This document shows, piece after piece, positions 52,703 through 60,403 of a stretch of DNA of 64,000 bases; position 1 is the stretch's first letter; each line of letters starts with the position of its first letter. The notes below the pieces were generated by a model. That model did no database searches. It saw only the letters and a list, made by a program, of their open reading frames with translations, and had not been told where the DNA came from. Source of the stretch: DATMBL01 sp050735975 (GTDB taxonomy: Bacteria > Desulfobacterota > Binatia > UBA9968); contig JBOHVS010000019.1 in NCBI GenBank assembly GCA_050735975.1, positions 14,696-78,695 on the forward strand. Direction: 5' to 3'. The position numbers and the translations under genes are program-made.

Positions 52703-52969
52703 ATGAGCAAGGAAAATTCGTCGAGCAAGGAGTTTGAAGTGGCGCTGGACGAGCTCTCGCGGCTGGTGGAGCAGTTGGAAGCGGGAGATCTATCGCTTGA
52801 AGACTCGCTATCGGCCTTCGAAAAGGGAGTAGCATTAGTCAAATACTGCAACCAAAAGTTGAGTGAAGTTGAAAAAAAAGTCGAACTCTTGGTTAAAGAC
52901 AAAAACGGCAAGCTGCAATTCAGAGATCTCGAGCATGTTGCCGAAGGGAACGACGAGCAAGACGACTAG
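52703..52969 (+). CDS. xseB: Exodeoxyribonuclease VII small subunit XseB
   Basis: This 88-residue helical protein has the XseB signature: FEVALDELSRLVEQLEAGDLS, then LEDSLSAFEKGVALVKYC. The frame extends further upstream, but the ATG at 52703 has GGAGAAG just ahead and follows the peptidase stop directly. XseB binds the long helices of XseA. Its separation from xseA by a peptidase gene is conserved in some related bacteria but is uncommon in general. Confidence 0.93.
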   Translation: MSKENSSSKEFEVALDELSRLVEQLEAGDLSLEDSLSAFEKGVALVKYCNQKLSEVEKKVELLVKDKNGKLQFRDLEHVAEGNDEQDD

Positions 52970-52982
52970 TCACGGCAAAGTA

Positions 52983-53086
52983 GGCTAAGGTTCAGCCCCT
53001 CCTCAACCTAGACCCCAACCTAGCGGAGCACGGTTCGAAGTTCGACGTACGAAACTTAACCTCAGCCTGACCCTTAACCTTCCTTC
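52983..53086. repeat. Degenerate 6-7-bp repeats (CTCAACCTAGACC / CTTAACCTCAGCC)
   Basis: The tract holds repeated ACCT/AACC words (CTCAACCTAGACCCCAACC and CTTAACCTCAGCC), interrupted by GGTTCGAAGTTCGACG at 53033-53048. It fills most of the 292-bp gap between xseB and the epimerase gene. The rest (53087-53261) shows no gene and no clear promoter. Confidence 0.5.
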
Positions 53087-53261
53087 ACCTGCCGTTTGCG
53101 CGCCGAGGTAGTGAACGTTATTTAATCGGAACGCCTTTGTTATCGAAAGAATTCCTGCGAAACTGTTTACTATCTAAGACGCTACCGCTACCGGTGTGAG
53201 ATAACAGGAGGCATACTGAGGCTTGGCCTTGCAGTGACATCGAAATCATACGAGGTGAACC

Positions 53262-54167
53262 GTGAAACTAGTCATCACCGGCGCTTCGGGTTTCATAGGA
53301 TCGGTTCTCGTGGAACGGCTTCGGGGGCAGAACCACTCTCTCACATTACTCAGTCGCAAACCTCCCTCGGGTGCGAAGGTTTCCGATCGCCAGTGGGTGG
53401 CTTGGCAGCCCGGGGCTCCGGGTGAATGGGAGAAGTGGGTTGATGGCGCCGACGGCATCATCAACCTGGCGGGAGAGCCCATCGCGGCGAAGAAGTGGTC
53501 TACGACGCAAAAGGAAAAAATTCGCGCCAGCCGTGTGGATACGACGCGCGCGCTGGTAAGAGCCATCGCGCGGTCGAAGGCTAAGCCGAAGTTCCTAATC
53601 AACGGTTCCGCCGTCGGCTACTATGGGTCGCGGGGTGAGGAAATTTTAACCGAAACGAGTAAACCCGGCCAAGGTTTTTTGGCCGAGGTTTGCCGCGAGT
53701 GGGAAGACGAAGCTCGAAAGGTTGAAACCCAAGGCGTCAGGGTGGTCGTGCTGCGCACCGGCATTGTTTTGGGGCAAGGCAAAGGCGCTTTAGCGAAAAT
53801 GATAAAACCGTTCAAATTTTTCGCCGGGGGACCTCTGGGATCGGGTCAACAGTGGATGCCATGGATCCATATCGAGGATGAGGTTGGATTGATTCAGTTC
53901 TTAATGGAGAGGCCGGATGCCGCCGGTGCTTTCAATGCGACAGCCCCTAATCCCGTAAAGATGGAGGAATTTTGTAAGGCCCTGGGCGACGCTCTTAACC
54001 GCCCCTCTTGGGCGGCTGTGCCCGAGTCCATATTGACGCTTATCCTGGGTGAGATGGCAGACATGCTTTTAACCGGGCAAAGGGTGCTGCCCGAGGCCGC
54101 TCAGCGTCTGGGTTATCTGTTCAGGTATTCGAACGTATCAGAAGCGCTTCAGTCGCTCCGGCTTTAA
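53262..54167 (+). CDS. TIGR01777-family SDR epimerase (YfcH-like)
   Basis: This 301-residue protein is an extended short-chain dehydrogenase with nucleotide loop GASGFIGS (6-13). DGIINLAGEPI and a KEKIRASRVDTTRAL block mark the TIGR01777 (SulA/YfcH) family. GYYGSRGEE carries the YxxxK-region tyrosine. The C-terminal DUF1731-like part (about 245-300) is present, with LLTGQRVLPEAAQRLGY. Function in this family is not established; NAD(P)-linked sugar or envelope chemistry is usual. Confidence 0.9.
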   Translation: MKLVITGASGFIGSVLVERLRGQNHSLTLLSRKPPSGAKVSDRQWVAWQPGAPGEWEKWVDGADGIINLAGEPIAAKKWSTTQKEKIRASRVDTTRALVRAIARSKAKPKFLINGSAVGYYGSRGEEILTETSKPGQGFLAEVCREWEDEARKVETQGVRVVVLRTGIVLGQGKGALAKMIKPFKFFAGGPLGSGQQWMPWIHIEDEVGLIQFLMERPDAAGAFNATAPNPVKMEEFCKALGDALNRPSWAAVPESILTLILGEMADMLLTGQRVLPEAAQRLGYLFRYSNVSEALQSLRL

Positions 54168-54248
54168 CTATCGAGTCGCCCCGAGCTGAGGCGGCGTTTG
54201 CAGGTTCGCGAGTTGGCGGGAGCCGAGTTTGAACCCGGCTTTGCCTCA

Positions 54249-55226
54249 ATGGTAAACTGGCGAAACAGCGTGTCAGAGTTAAAGTCAGTGGCCAACTTCG
54301 ATATCCAGAACTACCTCAGCACCCGGCGAGCGGCGATTGATCGCGCCCTTGAGCGACACATGAAAGAGCAGTCCGGCCACTCGCAGTCGGTCTGGCGGGC
54401 GATGCGCTACGGTCTTTTTCCGGGTGGGAAAAGAATTCGTCCCGTTCTAACCCTCGCCGCCGGCGAACTTTTCGGCGCTCGAGAAGAAGTTCTTCTTCCT
54501 TTCGCGTGCGCGGTGGAGATGATTCACGCTTATTCGTTGATTCACGATGATCTCCCGGCTTTGGATGACGACGATATGCGACGCGGAGAGCCTAGCCTGC
54601 ATAAGGTCTTCGGCGAAGGAGTCGCGTTGTTGGCCGGCGACGGACTGTTGACGGAAGCGTTTCATTTGATATCCAGCCCGGAGGTGGCGCGGTCCCTTCC
54701 CGCCGATAGAGTGCTGAATCTAATGCATGAATTGTCCCATGCCGCCGGCGCCGGGGGCATGGTAGGGGGCCAGGCCTTCGATCTGGAAGCCGAGGGCAAA
54801 GAGGTCGATCTTGCCACCGTGGAATACATTCACGTGCGCAAAACGGGCGCTTTGATCCTCGCTTCGATCCGAATCGGCGCTCAGGCGGCTGGAGCAAAAC
54901 CCGAAGAGCTGCGGCGGATTTCCCGGTTCGGAGAGTACCTGGGTTTGGCCTTCCAGATCGCCGACGACATCTTGGACATGCAAGATCCCGCGATGGAGGG
55001 TGAGCCGCAGGAATCGGGACGCAAAGAGCGCAAAAAAGCCACTTATCCTTCCGTCGTGGGTCTGGCTCAAGCCAAGGAACGGCTCCGGCAGCTGCACGAG
55101 CAATGCCACGCGGAGTTGCTGCCGTTCGGGCCGGCTGCGGAGGCGCTAAAAGGAATCGCGCATCAGATCGTAGCGCGCGCAACCCACGAGCAAGCAAACT
55201 TAAACAATCAGGAGATGGGATCATAA
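54249..55226 (+). CDS. ispA: Geranyl/farnesyl diphosphate synthase IspA
   Basis: This ~325-residue all-alpha prenyltransferase makes C10-C15 diphosphates from IPP and DMAPP. The first Asp-rich motif is HDDLPALDDDD (about 99-109), with RRG following; the second is QIADDILD. GGKRIRP near the N-terminus binds IPP. The start is uncertain: ATG 54249 is chosen, but a GTG at 54288 gives the more usual N-terminus and a TTG at 54198 is in frame. It is translated 1 bp upstream of dxs, a classic isoprenoid pairing. Confidence 0.92.
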   Translation: MVNWRNSVSELKSVANFDIQNYLSTRRAAIDRALERHMKEQSGHSQSVWRAMRYGLFPGGKRIRPVLTLAAGELFGAREEVLLPFACAVEMIHAYSLIHDDLPALDDDDMRRGEPSLHKVFGEGVALLAGDGLLTEAFHLISSPEVARSLPADRVLNLMHELSHAAGAGGMVGGQAFDLEAEGKEVDLATVEYIHVRKTGALILASIRIGAQAAGAKPEELRRISRFGEYLGLAFQIADDILDMQDPAMEGEPQESGRKERKKATYPSVVGLAQAKERLRQLHEQCHAELLPFGPAAEALKGIAHQIVARATHEQANLNNQEMGS

Positions 55227-55227
55227 T

Positions 55228-57144
55228 ATGGCGAGACTGCTGGATGAGATCGAATATCCGAGGGACATTCGGCGTTTGAACGTCGAACAACTCGTTACTC
55301 TGGCCCAGGAAATGCGCGAGGAGGTGATTTCCGTCGTCTCCGAGGTAGGCGGGCACTTTGCGTCCACTCTCGGAGCGGTCGAGTTAACTCTCGCGCTTCA
55401 CTTCGTTTTCAACAGCCCCGAGGATCGCATCGTGTGGGACACGGGCCACCAGGCCTATGCCCATAAGTTGGTCTGCGGCCGGGGCAGCCGCTTGGGAACC
55501 ATCCGTCAGCTCGGCGGTCTCAGCGGGTTTTTGAGCCGCGACGAGAGTGAATACGACGTGTTCGGAGCGGGGCACGCCGGCACGTCGATTTCGGCCGCGC
55601 TCGGCATGGTCGTAGCGAAGACCCTCGAACAATCTTCGCGCAAGGTGGTCGCCATTATTAGCGACGGTGGATTGACCGCGGGCCTCACTTTTGAAGGGCT
55701 CAACCAGGCGGGCCATCTCGAGAGAGATCTGATTGTCGTTCTCAACGATAATGCGATGTTTATCGATCCAAGGGTCGGCGCGGTTTCGTCCTTCTTGAGC
55801 AAACAGTTTACCACTGAACTCGGGCTGCGTTTACAAAAAAATCTTTCCGCCTTGCTTCATACACTGCCGAAGGGCGAGAATCTCTTCCAGGTGGCGCGCA
55901 AGGTGAAGGATTCATTTTTAGGGCTTGTGACTCCGGGCTTTCTTTTCGAAAGCTTGGGATTTCAGTACGTCGGTCCGATTGACGGCCACAACATTGCGGA
56001 AATGGTGACTACGCTGGAAAACGTGAAGAAGATCCAGCGGCCGACTCTCGTCCACGTGCTCACCAGGAAAGGCAAGGGTTATGCGCCGGCTGAGCATGAT
56101 CCGGTCAGGTTTCACGCCGTTACGCCGTTCCATGTGCTGACAGGAAAGCCGAAAAAGGAAAAGGGCCCGGTCCCCACCTACACCGACGTTTTCGCTCAAG
56201 CTCTCACTCGGCTAGCCAAACAGAATGGCAAGGTGGTTGCCATTACCGCCGCCATGGGGAGCGGCACGGGAATCGACAAATTCTCGCGCGAGATTCCCGG
56301 ACGTGCCTATGACGTCGGTATAGCCGAACAACACGCCGTCACCTTCGCCGCCGGGATGGCGACCGAAGGTTTTATTCCGGTGGTGGCGATTTACTCGACG
56401 TTTCTACAGCGCGGCTACGACGAGATTCTTCACGATGTCTGCGTGCAGAATCTTCACGTGGTTTTTGCTTTGGACCGGGGCGGGCTCGTCGGCGCTGACG
56501 GGCCCACCCATCACGGCGTTTTCGATTTCGCTTACATGCGATCGATTCCGAATCTCGTGATCATGGCGCCGAAGGATGAAAATGAACTGCAACATATGCT
56601 CAAAACCGCGATCGATTGCCCGGGCCCGGTTTCGCTGCGCTACCCGCGCGGCGAAGGGTGGGGCGTGGGCATGGACGGCGAAATCCGAGCGCTCGAGATC
56701 GGCAGGGCGGAGCTGCTGCGCGACGGTAAGGACCTCGTGCTTGTGGGCATTGGCAATACGGTGATCCCGGCGCTCAAGGCGGCCCAAGATCTTGCGCCGC
56801 TGGGCATTGACGCGGCGGTGGTGAACGCCCGCTTCGTAAAGCCCCTCGATCAGGAATTGTTGCTTCAATTATTCACTCGAATTCCTCGCGTCATCACGGT
56901 CGAGGACCATGTGATTGCGGGCGGTTTCGGCAGCGCGATTTTGGAGCTGTTGGCCGATCATGGAATCCAAGACGTGGTCGTAAAACGGCTCGGCGTCCCG
57001 GACCGCTTCATCCCGCACGGAACTCAGGACGAGCTTAGAAAGTTGTGCGGATTCGACAAAGATGCGATCACGCAGGCGGCTCTCCAGTTTGTTCGGCGCG
57101 ACCGGAAAAGAAGCCGGCAGGGATGGGAAAAAGGGAGCGCTTAG
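55228..57144 (+). CDS. dxs: 1-deoxy-D-xylulose-5-phosphate synthase
   Basis: This 638-residue ThDP enzyme makes DXP from pyruvate and glyceraldehyde-3-phosphate, the entry to the MEP isoprenoid pathway. Diagnostic features are DTGHQAYAHK (about 70-79), GHAGTSISAALG, the ThDP PP motif with SDGGLTAG and LNDNAMFI, and the transketolase pyrimidine part with DVGIAEQHAV. The C-terminal domain starts near 500. The length is normal. It overlaps tlyA by 22 bp. Confidence 0.97.
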   Translation: MARLLDEIEYPRDIRRLNVEQLVTLAQEMREEVISVVSEVGGHFASTLGAVELTLALHFVFNSPEDRIVWDTGHQAYAHKLVCGRGSRLGTIRQLGGLSGFLSRDESEYDVFGAGHAGTSISAALGMVVAKTLEQSSRKVVAIISDGGLTAGLTFEGLNQAGHLERDLIVVLNDNAMFIDPRVGAVSSFLSKQFTTELGLRLQKNLSALLHTLPKGENLFQVARKVKDSFLGLVTPGFLFESLGFQYVGPIDGHNIAEMVTTLENVKKIQRPTLVHVLTRKGKGYAPAEHDPVRFHAVTPFHVLTGKPKKEKGPVPTYTDVFAQALTRLAKQNGKVVAITAAMGSGTGIDKFSREIPGRAYDVGIAEQHAVTFAAGMATEGFIPVVAIYSTFLQRGYDEILHDVCVQNLHVVFALDRGGLVGADGPTHHGVFDFAYMRSIPNLVIMAPKDENELQHMLKTAIDCPGPVSLRYPRGEGWGVGMDGEIRALEIGRAELLRDGKDLVLVGIGNTVIPALKAAQDLAPLGIDAAVVNARFVKPLDQELLLQLFTRIPRVITVEDHVIAGGFGSAILELLADHGIQDVVVKRLGVPDRFIPHGTQDELRKLCGFDKDAITQAALQFVRRDRKRSRQGWEKGSA

Positions 57145-57863
57145 ACAAGTTACTGATCGAGCGCCGGTTGGTTGGGAGCCGGGAGGAAGGACGCGGCAGA
57201 ATTCTCGCCGGCGAGGTGTTGGTCAACGAGCAACTCGTTACGAAGGCGGGCGCTTTGGTCGATGAAGCCGCCGAGATCAGGGTTAAACGCGGCCTTCCAT
57301 ATGTGAGCCGTGGCGGGCTGAAGTTAGAGCGGGCGCTCCGTGAATTCTCCATCGAAGTATGCGATAAGATCGTTATCGACGCCGGCGCCTCTACCGGCGG
57401 ATTTACCGACTGCCTGCTGGCCTACGGCGCTCGGCAGGTCTTTGCGGTTGATGTGGGCTACGGCCAGCTCGACTGGAGACTTAGAAATGATCCCCGAGTG
57501 CTGGTTCTGGAAAAAACCAACATTCGCTATCTTCAACTCACGGATTTGCCCTGCCCGGCGGATCTCGCCACGGTCGATGTCTCATTTATCTCCCTCCGCC
57601 TGGTTCTGCCGCAGGTAAAAACATTGTTGGCGGCGGCAGGCCAGATCGTTGCGCTGATCAAGCCGCAGTTTGAAGTAGGCAAAGGCAAGGTCGGGAAAGG
57701 CGGGGTCGTGCGGTCCCACGATGAGCACGTGCGAGTTATCGAAGAAATCAACGGCGCCGCAGTCCGGCTAGGATTGGCCGTGGAAGGAGTCATCGAGTCG
57801 CCGCTTCTAGGCCCGAAGGGCAATAAAGAGTTTTTTATCCATCTAACCTTGAGTCACGGCTGA
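57123..57863 (+). CDS. tlyA: TlyA-family rRNA 2'-O-methyltransferase / hemolysin-like protein
   Basis: This 246-residue protein has an N-terminal S4 RNA-binding domain (about 4-62, RLDKLLIERRLVGSREEGR). An FtsJ/RrmJ-type methyltransferase domain follows, with motif I VIDAGASTGGFTD (about 81-93). TlyA proteins methylate ribose in 16S and 23S rRNA. The ATG at 57123 lies inside the dxs 3' end, giving translational coupling; the frame is open upstream to 57045. The ispA-dxs-tlyA order is common. Confidence 0.93.
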   Translation: MGKRERLDKLLIERRLVGSREEGRGRILAGEVLVNEQLVTKAGALVDEAAEIRVKRGLPYVSRGGLKLERALREFSIEVCDKIVIDAGASTGGFTDCLLAYGARQVFAVDVGYGQLDWRLRNDPRVLVLEKTNIRYLQLTDLPCPADLATVDVSFISLRLVLPQVKTLLAAAGQIVALIKPQFEVGKGKVGKGGVVRSHDEHVRVIEEINGAAVRLGLAVEGVIESPLLGPKGNKEFFIHLTLSHG

Positions 57864-57883
57864 GTCACATCAAATCGAGGATG

Positions 57884-57992
57884 GTTCAACCCGTTCGAAT
57901 TGTTCAAAACGTTCAAACCGTTTTAGATCGGATTCGCCGTCGCGTAATGACGGATTTAACTGCTTGAACTGTTGCAACGATTGGAACAATCA
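57884..57992. repeat. Short GTTCAA/GTTCGAA repeats
   Basis: The words GGTTCAACCCG, TTCGAATTG, TTCAAAACG and TTCAAACCG follow one another at 9-bp spacing from 57884 to 57921. A looser inverted version (TTGAACTGTTGCAACG, TTGGAACAATC) spans 57965-57992. The gap between tlyA and the GDPD gene (57864-58011) holds nothing else. Confidence 0.55.
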
Positions 57993-58011
57993 TTGAGGCT
58001 GCGAGTGAGCC

Positions 58012-58749
58012 ATGGCAAACTTCCTCAGAATCGCCCATCGCGGCGCCTCCGGTAACTTCCCCGAAAATACCCGCACTGCTTTCGAGAAAGCGATCGAAGC
58101 AGGAGCGGATATGATTGAGTTGGACTGCCAGCTCAGCCGCGATGGTCACATTGTCGTATTCCACGACGAACGGTTGAATCGAACGGCGGGCGTGAAGGGC
58201 AAGGTTCAAGAGAAGACCCTGGAGCAGTTAAAAAAACTTGAAGTCGGCGCTTGGCGGAAGAGTTCGTTCAGAGGCGAGCGGATTCTAACTCTCGAAGAGG
58301 CGCTTCGGGTCGTCGCCGGGAACACGGATCTTTGCGTTGAGATCAAATGCTACCCTGATTCGCAGACTGGAATCGAAATCAAACTCTTATTCATTCTCAG
58401 TCATTATGATTATCTGGATCGGACCGTTATTGCGTCGTTCGACTACCATGCTCTTGGCCGCGTGAGGGAGCTGGCGCCGGAAGCGCGCACCGGGGTGATT
58501 TACGGCCCGGGAGTGAAGCAAAACCCATTGGATTTTGCCACTCAAATAGGCGCGGCGTCGGTTCACGTCCAGAAAGAATTCGCCACCAAGGAGTTTTTGG
58601 ACAAGGCATGGGAGGCGGGGCTTGACGTTCACGTTTGGACGGTAAACGACCTAAAAGAGATGGAAAATTTCGCTTCTTTGGGGGTGCAGGGGATTATCTC
58701 CGATTTTCCGGAGAAATTCGCTAAGCTCACAACGAGTTATCGAGGGTGA
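58012..58749 (+). CDS. Glycerophosphodiester phosphodiesterase
   Basis: This 245-residue TIM-barrel enzyme hydrolyses glycerophosphodiesters to sn-glycerol 3-phosphate. It carries the GDPD motif AHRGASGNFPENT, with catalytic His9 and Arg10, metal ligands Glu36 and Asp38 (MIELD) and His51 (VVFHD). No signal peptide is visible, so it resembles cytosolic UgpQ. It probably has its own transcript. Confidence 0.93.
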   Translation: MANFLRIAHRGASGNFPENTRTAFEKAIEAGADMIELDCQLSRDGHIVVFHDERLNRTAGVKGKVQEKTLEQLKKLEVGAWRKSSFRGERILTLEEALRVVAGNTDLCVEIKCYPDSQTGIEIKLLFILSHYDYLDRTVIASFDYHALGRVRELAPEARTGVIYGPGVKQNPLDFATQIGAASVHVQKEFATKEFLDKAWEAGLDVHVWTVNDLKEMENFASLGVQGIISDFPEKFAKLTTSYRG

Positions 58750-58802
58750 AAAACGTAAGGGCCTCAGCCTAAACCGACCGAAAGAAAAGATTTCTCGCTG
58801 CG

Positions 58803-58937
58803 CCAGACTGTGTGAAAACCCCCGATTTGTGCTTCGACTAGGCTCAGCACGAACGGTCAATAATTGCGATTTGCGATAGTTAGCCGATCGCCCTGAGCAT
58901 GGTCGAAGGGTGGTCGGCTAGTTTTCACACAGTCTGG
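58803..58937. mobile_element. 135-bp MITE-like element with perfect 17-bp terminal inverted repeats
   Basis: The ends CCAGACTGTGTGAAAAC (58803-58819) and GTTTTCACACAGTCTGG (58921-58937) are perfect inverted repeats. Each is flanked by CG, which extends the inverted repeat to 19 bp or could be a 2-bp target duplication. Between them sits the second copy of the 92-bp repeat (58829-58920), whose right edge abuts the right terminal repeat. There is no coding capacity, so any movement must rely on a transposase elsewhere. Confidence 0.7.
58829..58920 (-). repeat. 92-bp two-part dispersed repeat, copy 2
   Basis: This is the reverse-orientation copy of the element at 40778-40869, with exactly the same length. 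The outer blocks (about 41 and 28 bp) are nearly identical; the ~22-bp middle is not conserved. It lies wholly inside the MITE-like element at 58803-58937. Confidence 0.85.
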
Positions 58938-59065
58938 CGGTCGAATGACAGAGGGCGTCATCCCGAACTTCAAATATCGTACTTTGAACCGACCGGCTCA
59001 CCGGGTCAAGCAGCCGGCGGTTCGGCGCACTTGGCTGTTTTTCGTCAAGATTTACTTGTGTTTCC

Positions 59066-59093
59066 TTGACTTGCCACTGAAATCAGTTAAAAT
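59066..59093 (+). promoter_or_regulatory. Predicted sigma-70 promoter of the rpsU-dnaG-rpoD operon
   Basis: TTGACT (59066-59071) is followed after 16 bp by TAAAAT (59088-59093). Transcription would begin near 59100, about 40 nt ahead of the rpsU start. It is the best promoter-like sequence upstream of the operon. Confidence 0.75.
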
Positions 59094-59141
59094 CCCATTC
59101 TGAAAAACGGGGTTCGAGGGGATTGGGGGTGATTCAAGCCT

Positions 59142-59336
59142 ATGACGGGTGTTCGAGTCAGAGAAAACGAATCCATAGAAAGCGCCATTCGACGTTTTAA
59201 GAAGCTGTGCGAGAAGGCCGGTATTCTCGCCGAGCTTCGCAAGCGTGAACACTACGAGAAGCCCAGCGTCAAGCGAAAGAAGAAGGCGATTGCCGCGAAA
59301 AAGCGAGCAATGAGACGGGTCCGTCATTCCTTCTAA
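59142..59336 (+). CDS. rpsU: 30S ribosomal protein S21
   Basis: This 64-residue, very basic protein has the S21 pattern [19 protein letters not shown] (3-21), then KREHYEKPS and a Lys/Arg-rich tail. It binds 16S rRNA near the anti-Shine-Dalgarno. As in many proteobacteria it begins the macromolecular synthesis operon with dnaG and rpoD, with yqeY and cvpA placed between. Confidence 0.96.
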   Translation: MTGVRVRENESIESAIRRFKKLCEKAGILAELRKREHYEKPSVKRKKKAIAAKKRAMRRVRHSF

Positions 59337-59388
59337 GTAAAGACGTGTCGAAGAACAGTCGAGAGAAGCTAGACAAGACAGAACAAAG

Positions 59389-59835
59389 ATGGCGCTTAAG
59401 GCCGGAATCCAGGAGGCCATGAAGTCGGCCATGAAGCAGGGGGATCGGGTCACCTTGGACTCCCTGCGATTTCTATTATCAGCTCTACATAACGAAGAAA
59501 TCAAAGTTCGGAGAGAGCTTGCGGACGAGGAAGTCCAAAGGACAATTGTTACCCTTTGTAAGCAGCGAACGGAATCCATTCAGTTGTTCAAAAAAGGCGG
59601 GCGGGGCGATCTAGCCTCAAAGGAAGAAGCCGAGCTGAAAGTGCTTCGGAGATTTTTGCCTCAGCCGCTGACCGAAGAGGAGGTCCGTTCGTTGATTCGG
59701 GCATCTGTAGACGAGGTGGGCGCTAAAGGGCTCCAGGATCTCGGCCGCGTTATGAAGCAAGTCATGCCCAAAGTTAGTGGCCGGAGCGACGGCAAGCGGG
59801 TTAACGAATTGGCCAAGGAAATTCTGGGTGGTTAG
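59389..59835 (+). CDS. yqeY: YqeY family protein (GatB/Yqey domain)
   Basis: This 148-residue helical protein starts with MKSAMKQGDRVTLDSLRFLLSALHN-like residues spanning 10-34 and ends with GAKGLQDLGRVMKQVMPKVSGR-type residues near 115-136. These are the YqeY hallmarks; the domain resembles the tail of GatB. A role in tRNA-dependent amidation is suspected but not shown. Its place after rpsU is conserved in many bacteria. Confidence 0.94.
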   Translation: MALKAGIQEAMKSAMKQGDRVTLDSLRFLLSALHNEEIKVRRELADEEVQRTIVTLCKQRTESIQLFKKGGRGDLASKEEAELKVLRRFLPQPLTEEEVRSLIRASVDEVGAKGLQDLGRVMKQVMPKVSGRSDGKRVNELAKEILGG

Positions 59836-59868
59836 AGGGCGAGTCGGCGCTGTGAGTGGTCTCTTGCA

Positions 59869-60399
59869 GTGAATGTAGTTGATCCGATCCTTCTCGTGAT
59901 CCTTTTTCTCTTTGGCCTGAGGGGCTATTTCAAAGGGCTTTTTCGGGAAATTTTCTCTCTTGCAGGTCTGGTCGCTGGTTTCATGATGGCCGTTCGGTAT
60001 GACGAACCTGTGGCCGCCCTCGGCGAGAGCTATTGGAAAATTTCGCCGATCCTTATGAAAGGCGCCGCCTTCGTGGCCGTGTTTTTCGTCGTCTACTTCC
60101 TTTTCAATTTGGTCGGCTGGTTGCTTCATCATTCCGAGAGGATTCTTCTTCTGCACACGGTCAATCGAATAGGCGGCGTTGCGGTGGGCCTGGGAAAGGG
60201 CACCGCGTTCGCGGCCCTGGCCGTGTTCTTCTTCGCCTCCGCTTCGTGGATCCCGCTTCCCGCCAGGGAGCAGATTCAGGATTCGTATCTCGTCCCTCCT
60301 TTGTCACGGCTGGCTGAAGGAATGGTTCGACTGGGCAAGGAGAGGTTGTTCCCCAACGGCAGCGACCAGGCTCAGGCAGACTTCCGATTCGCTTTGTAG
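59869..60399 (+). CDS. cvpA: CvpA-family membrane protein
   Basis: This 176-residue protein has four predicted membrane helices (about 4-22, 26-46, 66-88, 103-125). The CvpA sequence DPILLVILFLFGLRGYFKG lies at residues 5-23, and GGVAVGLGKG lies near 104. CvpA proteins are linked to colicin V export and envelope or purine-related phenotypes, and the exact role is unclear. The start is GTG. It is 4 bp upstream of dnaG. Confidence 0.85.
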   Translation: MNVVDPILLVILFLFGLRGYFKGLFREIFSLAGLVAGFMMAVRYDEPVAALGESYWKISPILMKGAAFVAVFFVVYFLFNLVGWLLHHSERILLLHTVNRIGGVAVGLGKGTAFAALAVFFFASASWIPLPAREQIQDSYLVPPLSRLAEGMVRLGKERLFPNGSDQAQADFRFAL

Positions 60400-60403
60400 C
60401 AGG

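Larger units (their letters stand above)
58788..58950. repeat. 27-bp-type dispersed repeat split by an inserted element
   Basis: Removing 58803-58939 (the 17-bp-TIR element plus one of the two flanking CG pairs) rejoins AGATTTCTCGCTGCG (58788-58802) to GTCGAATGACA (58940-58950). The rejoined sequence is the reverse complement of the repeat at 18404-18430, apart from one indel and two substitutions. This marks the site as a filled copy of that repeat. Confidence 0.75.
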
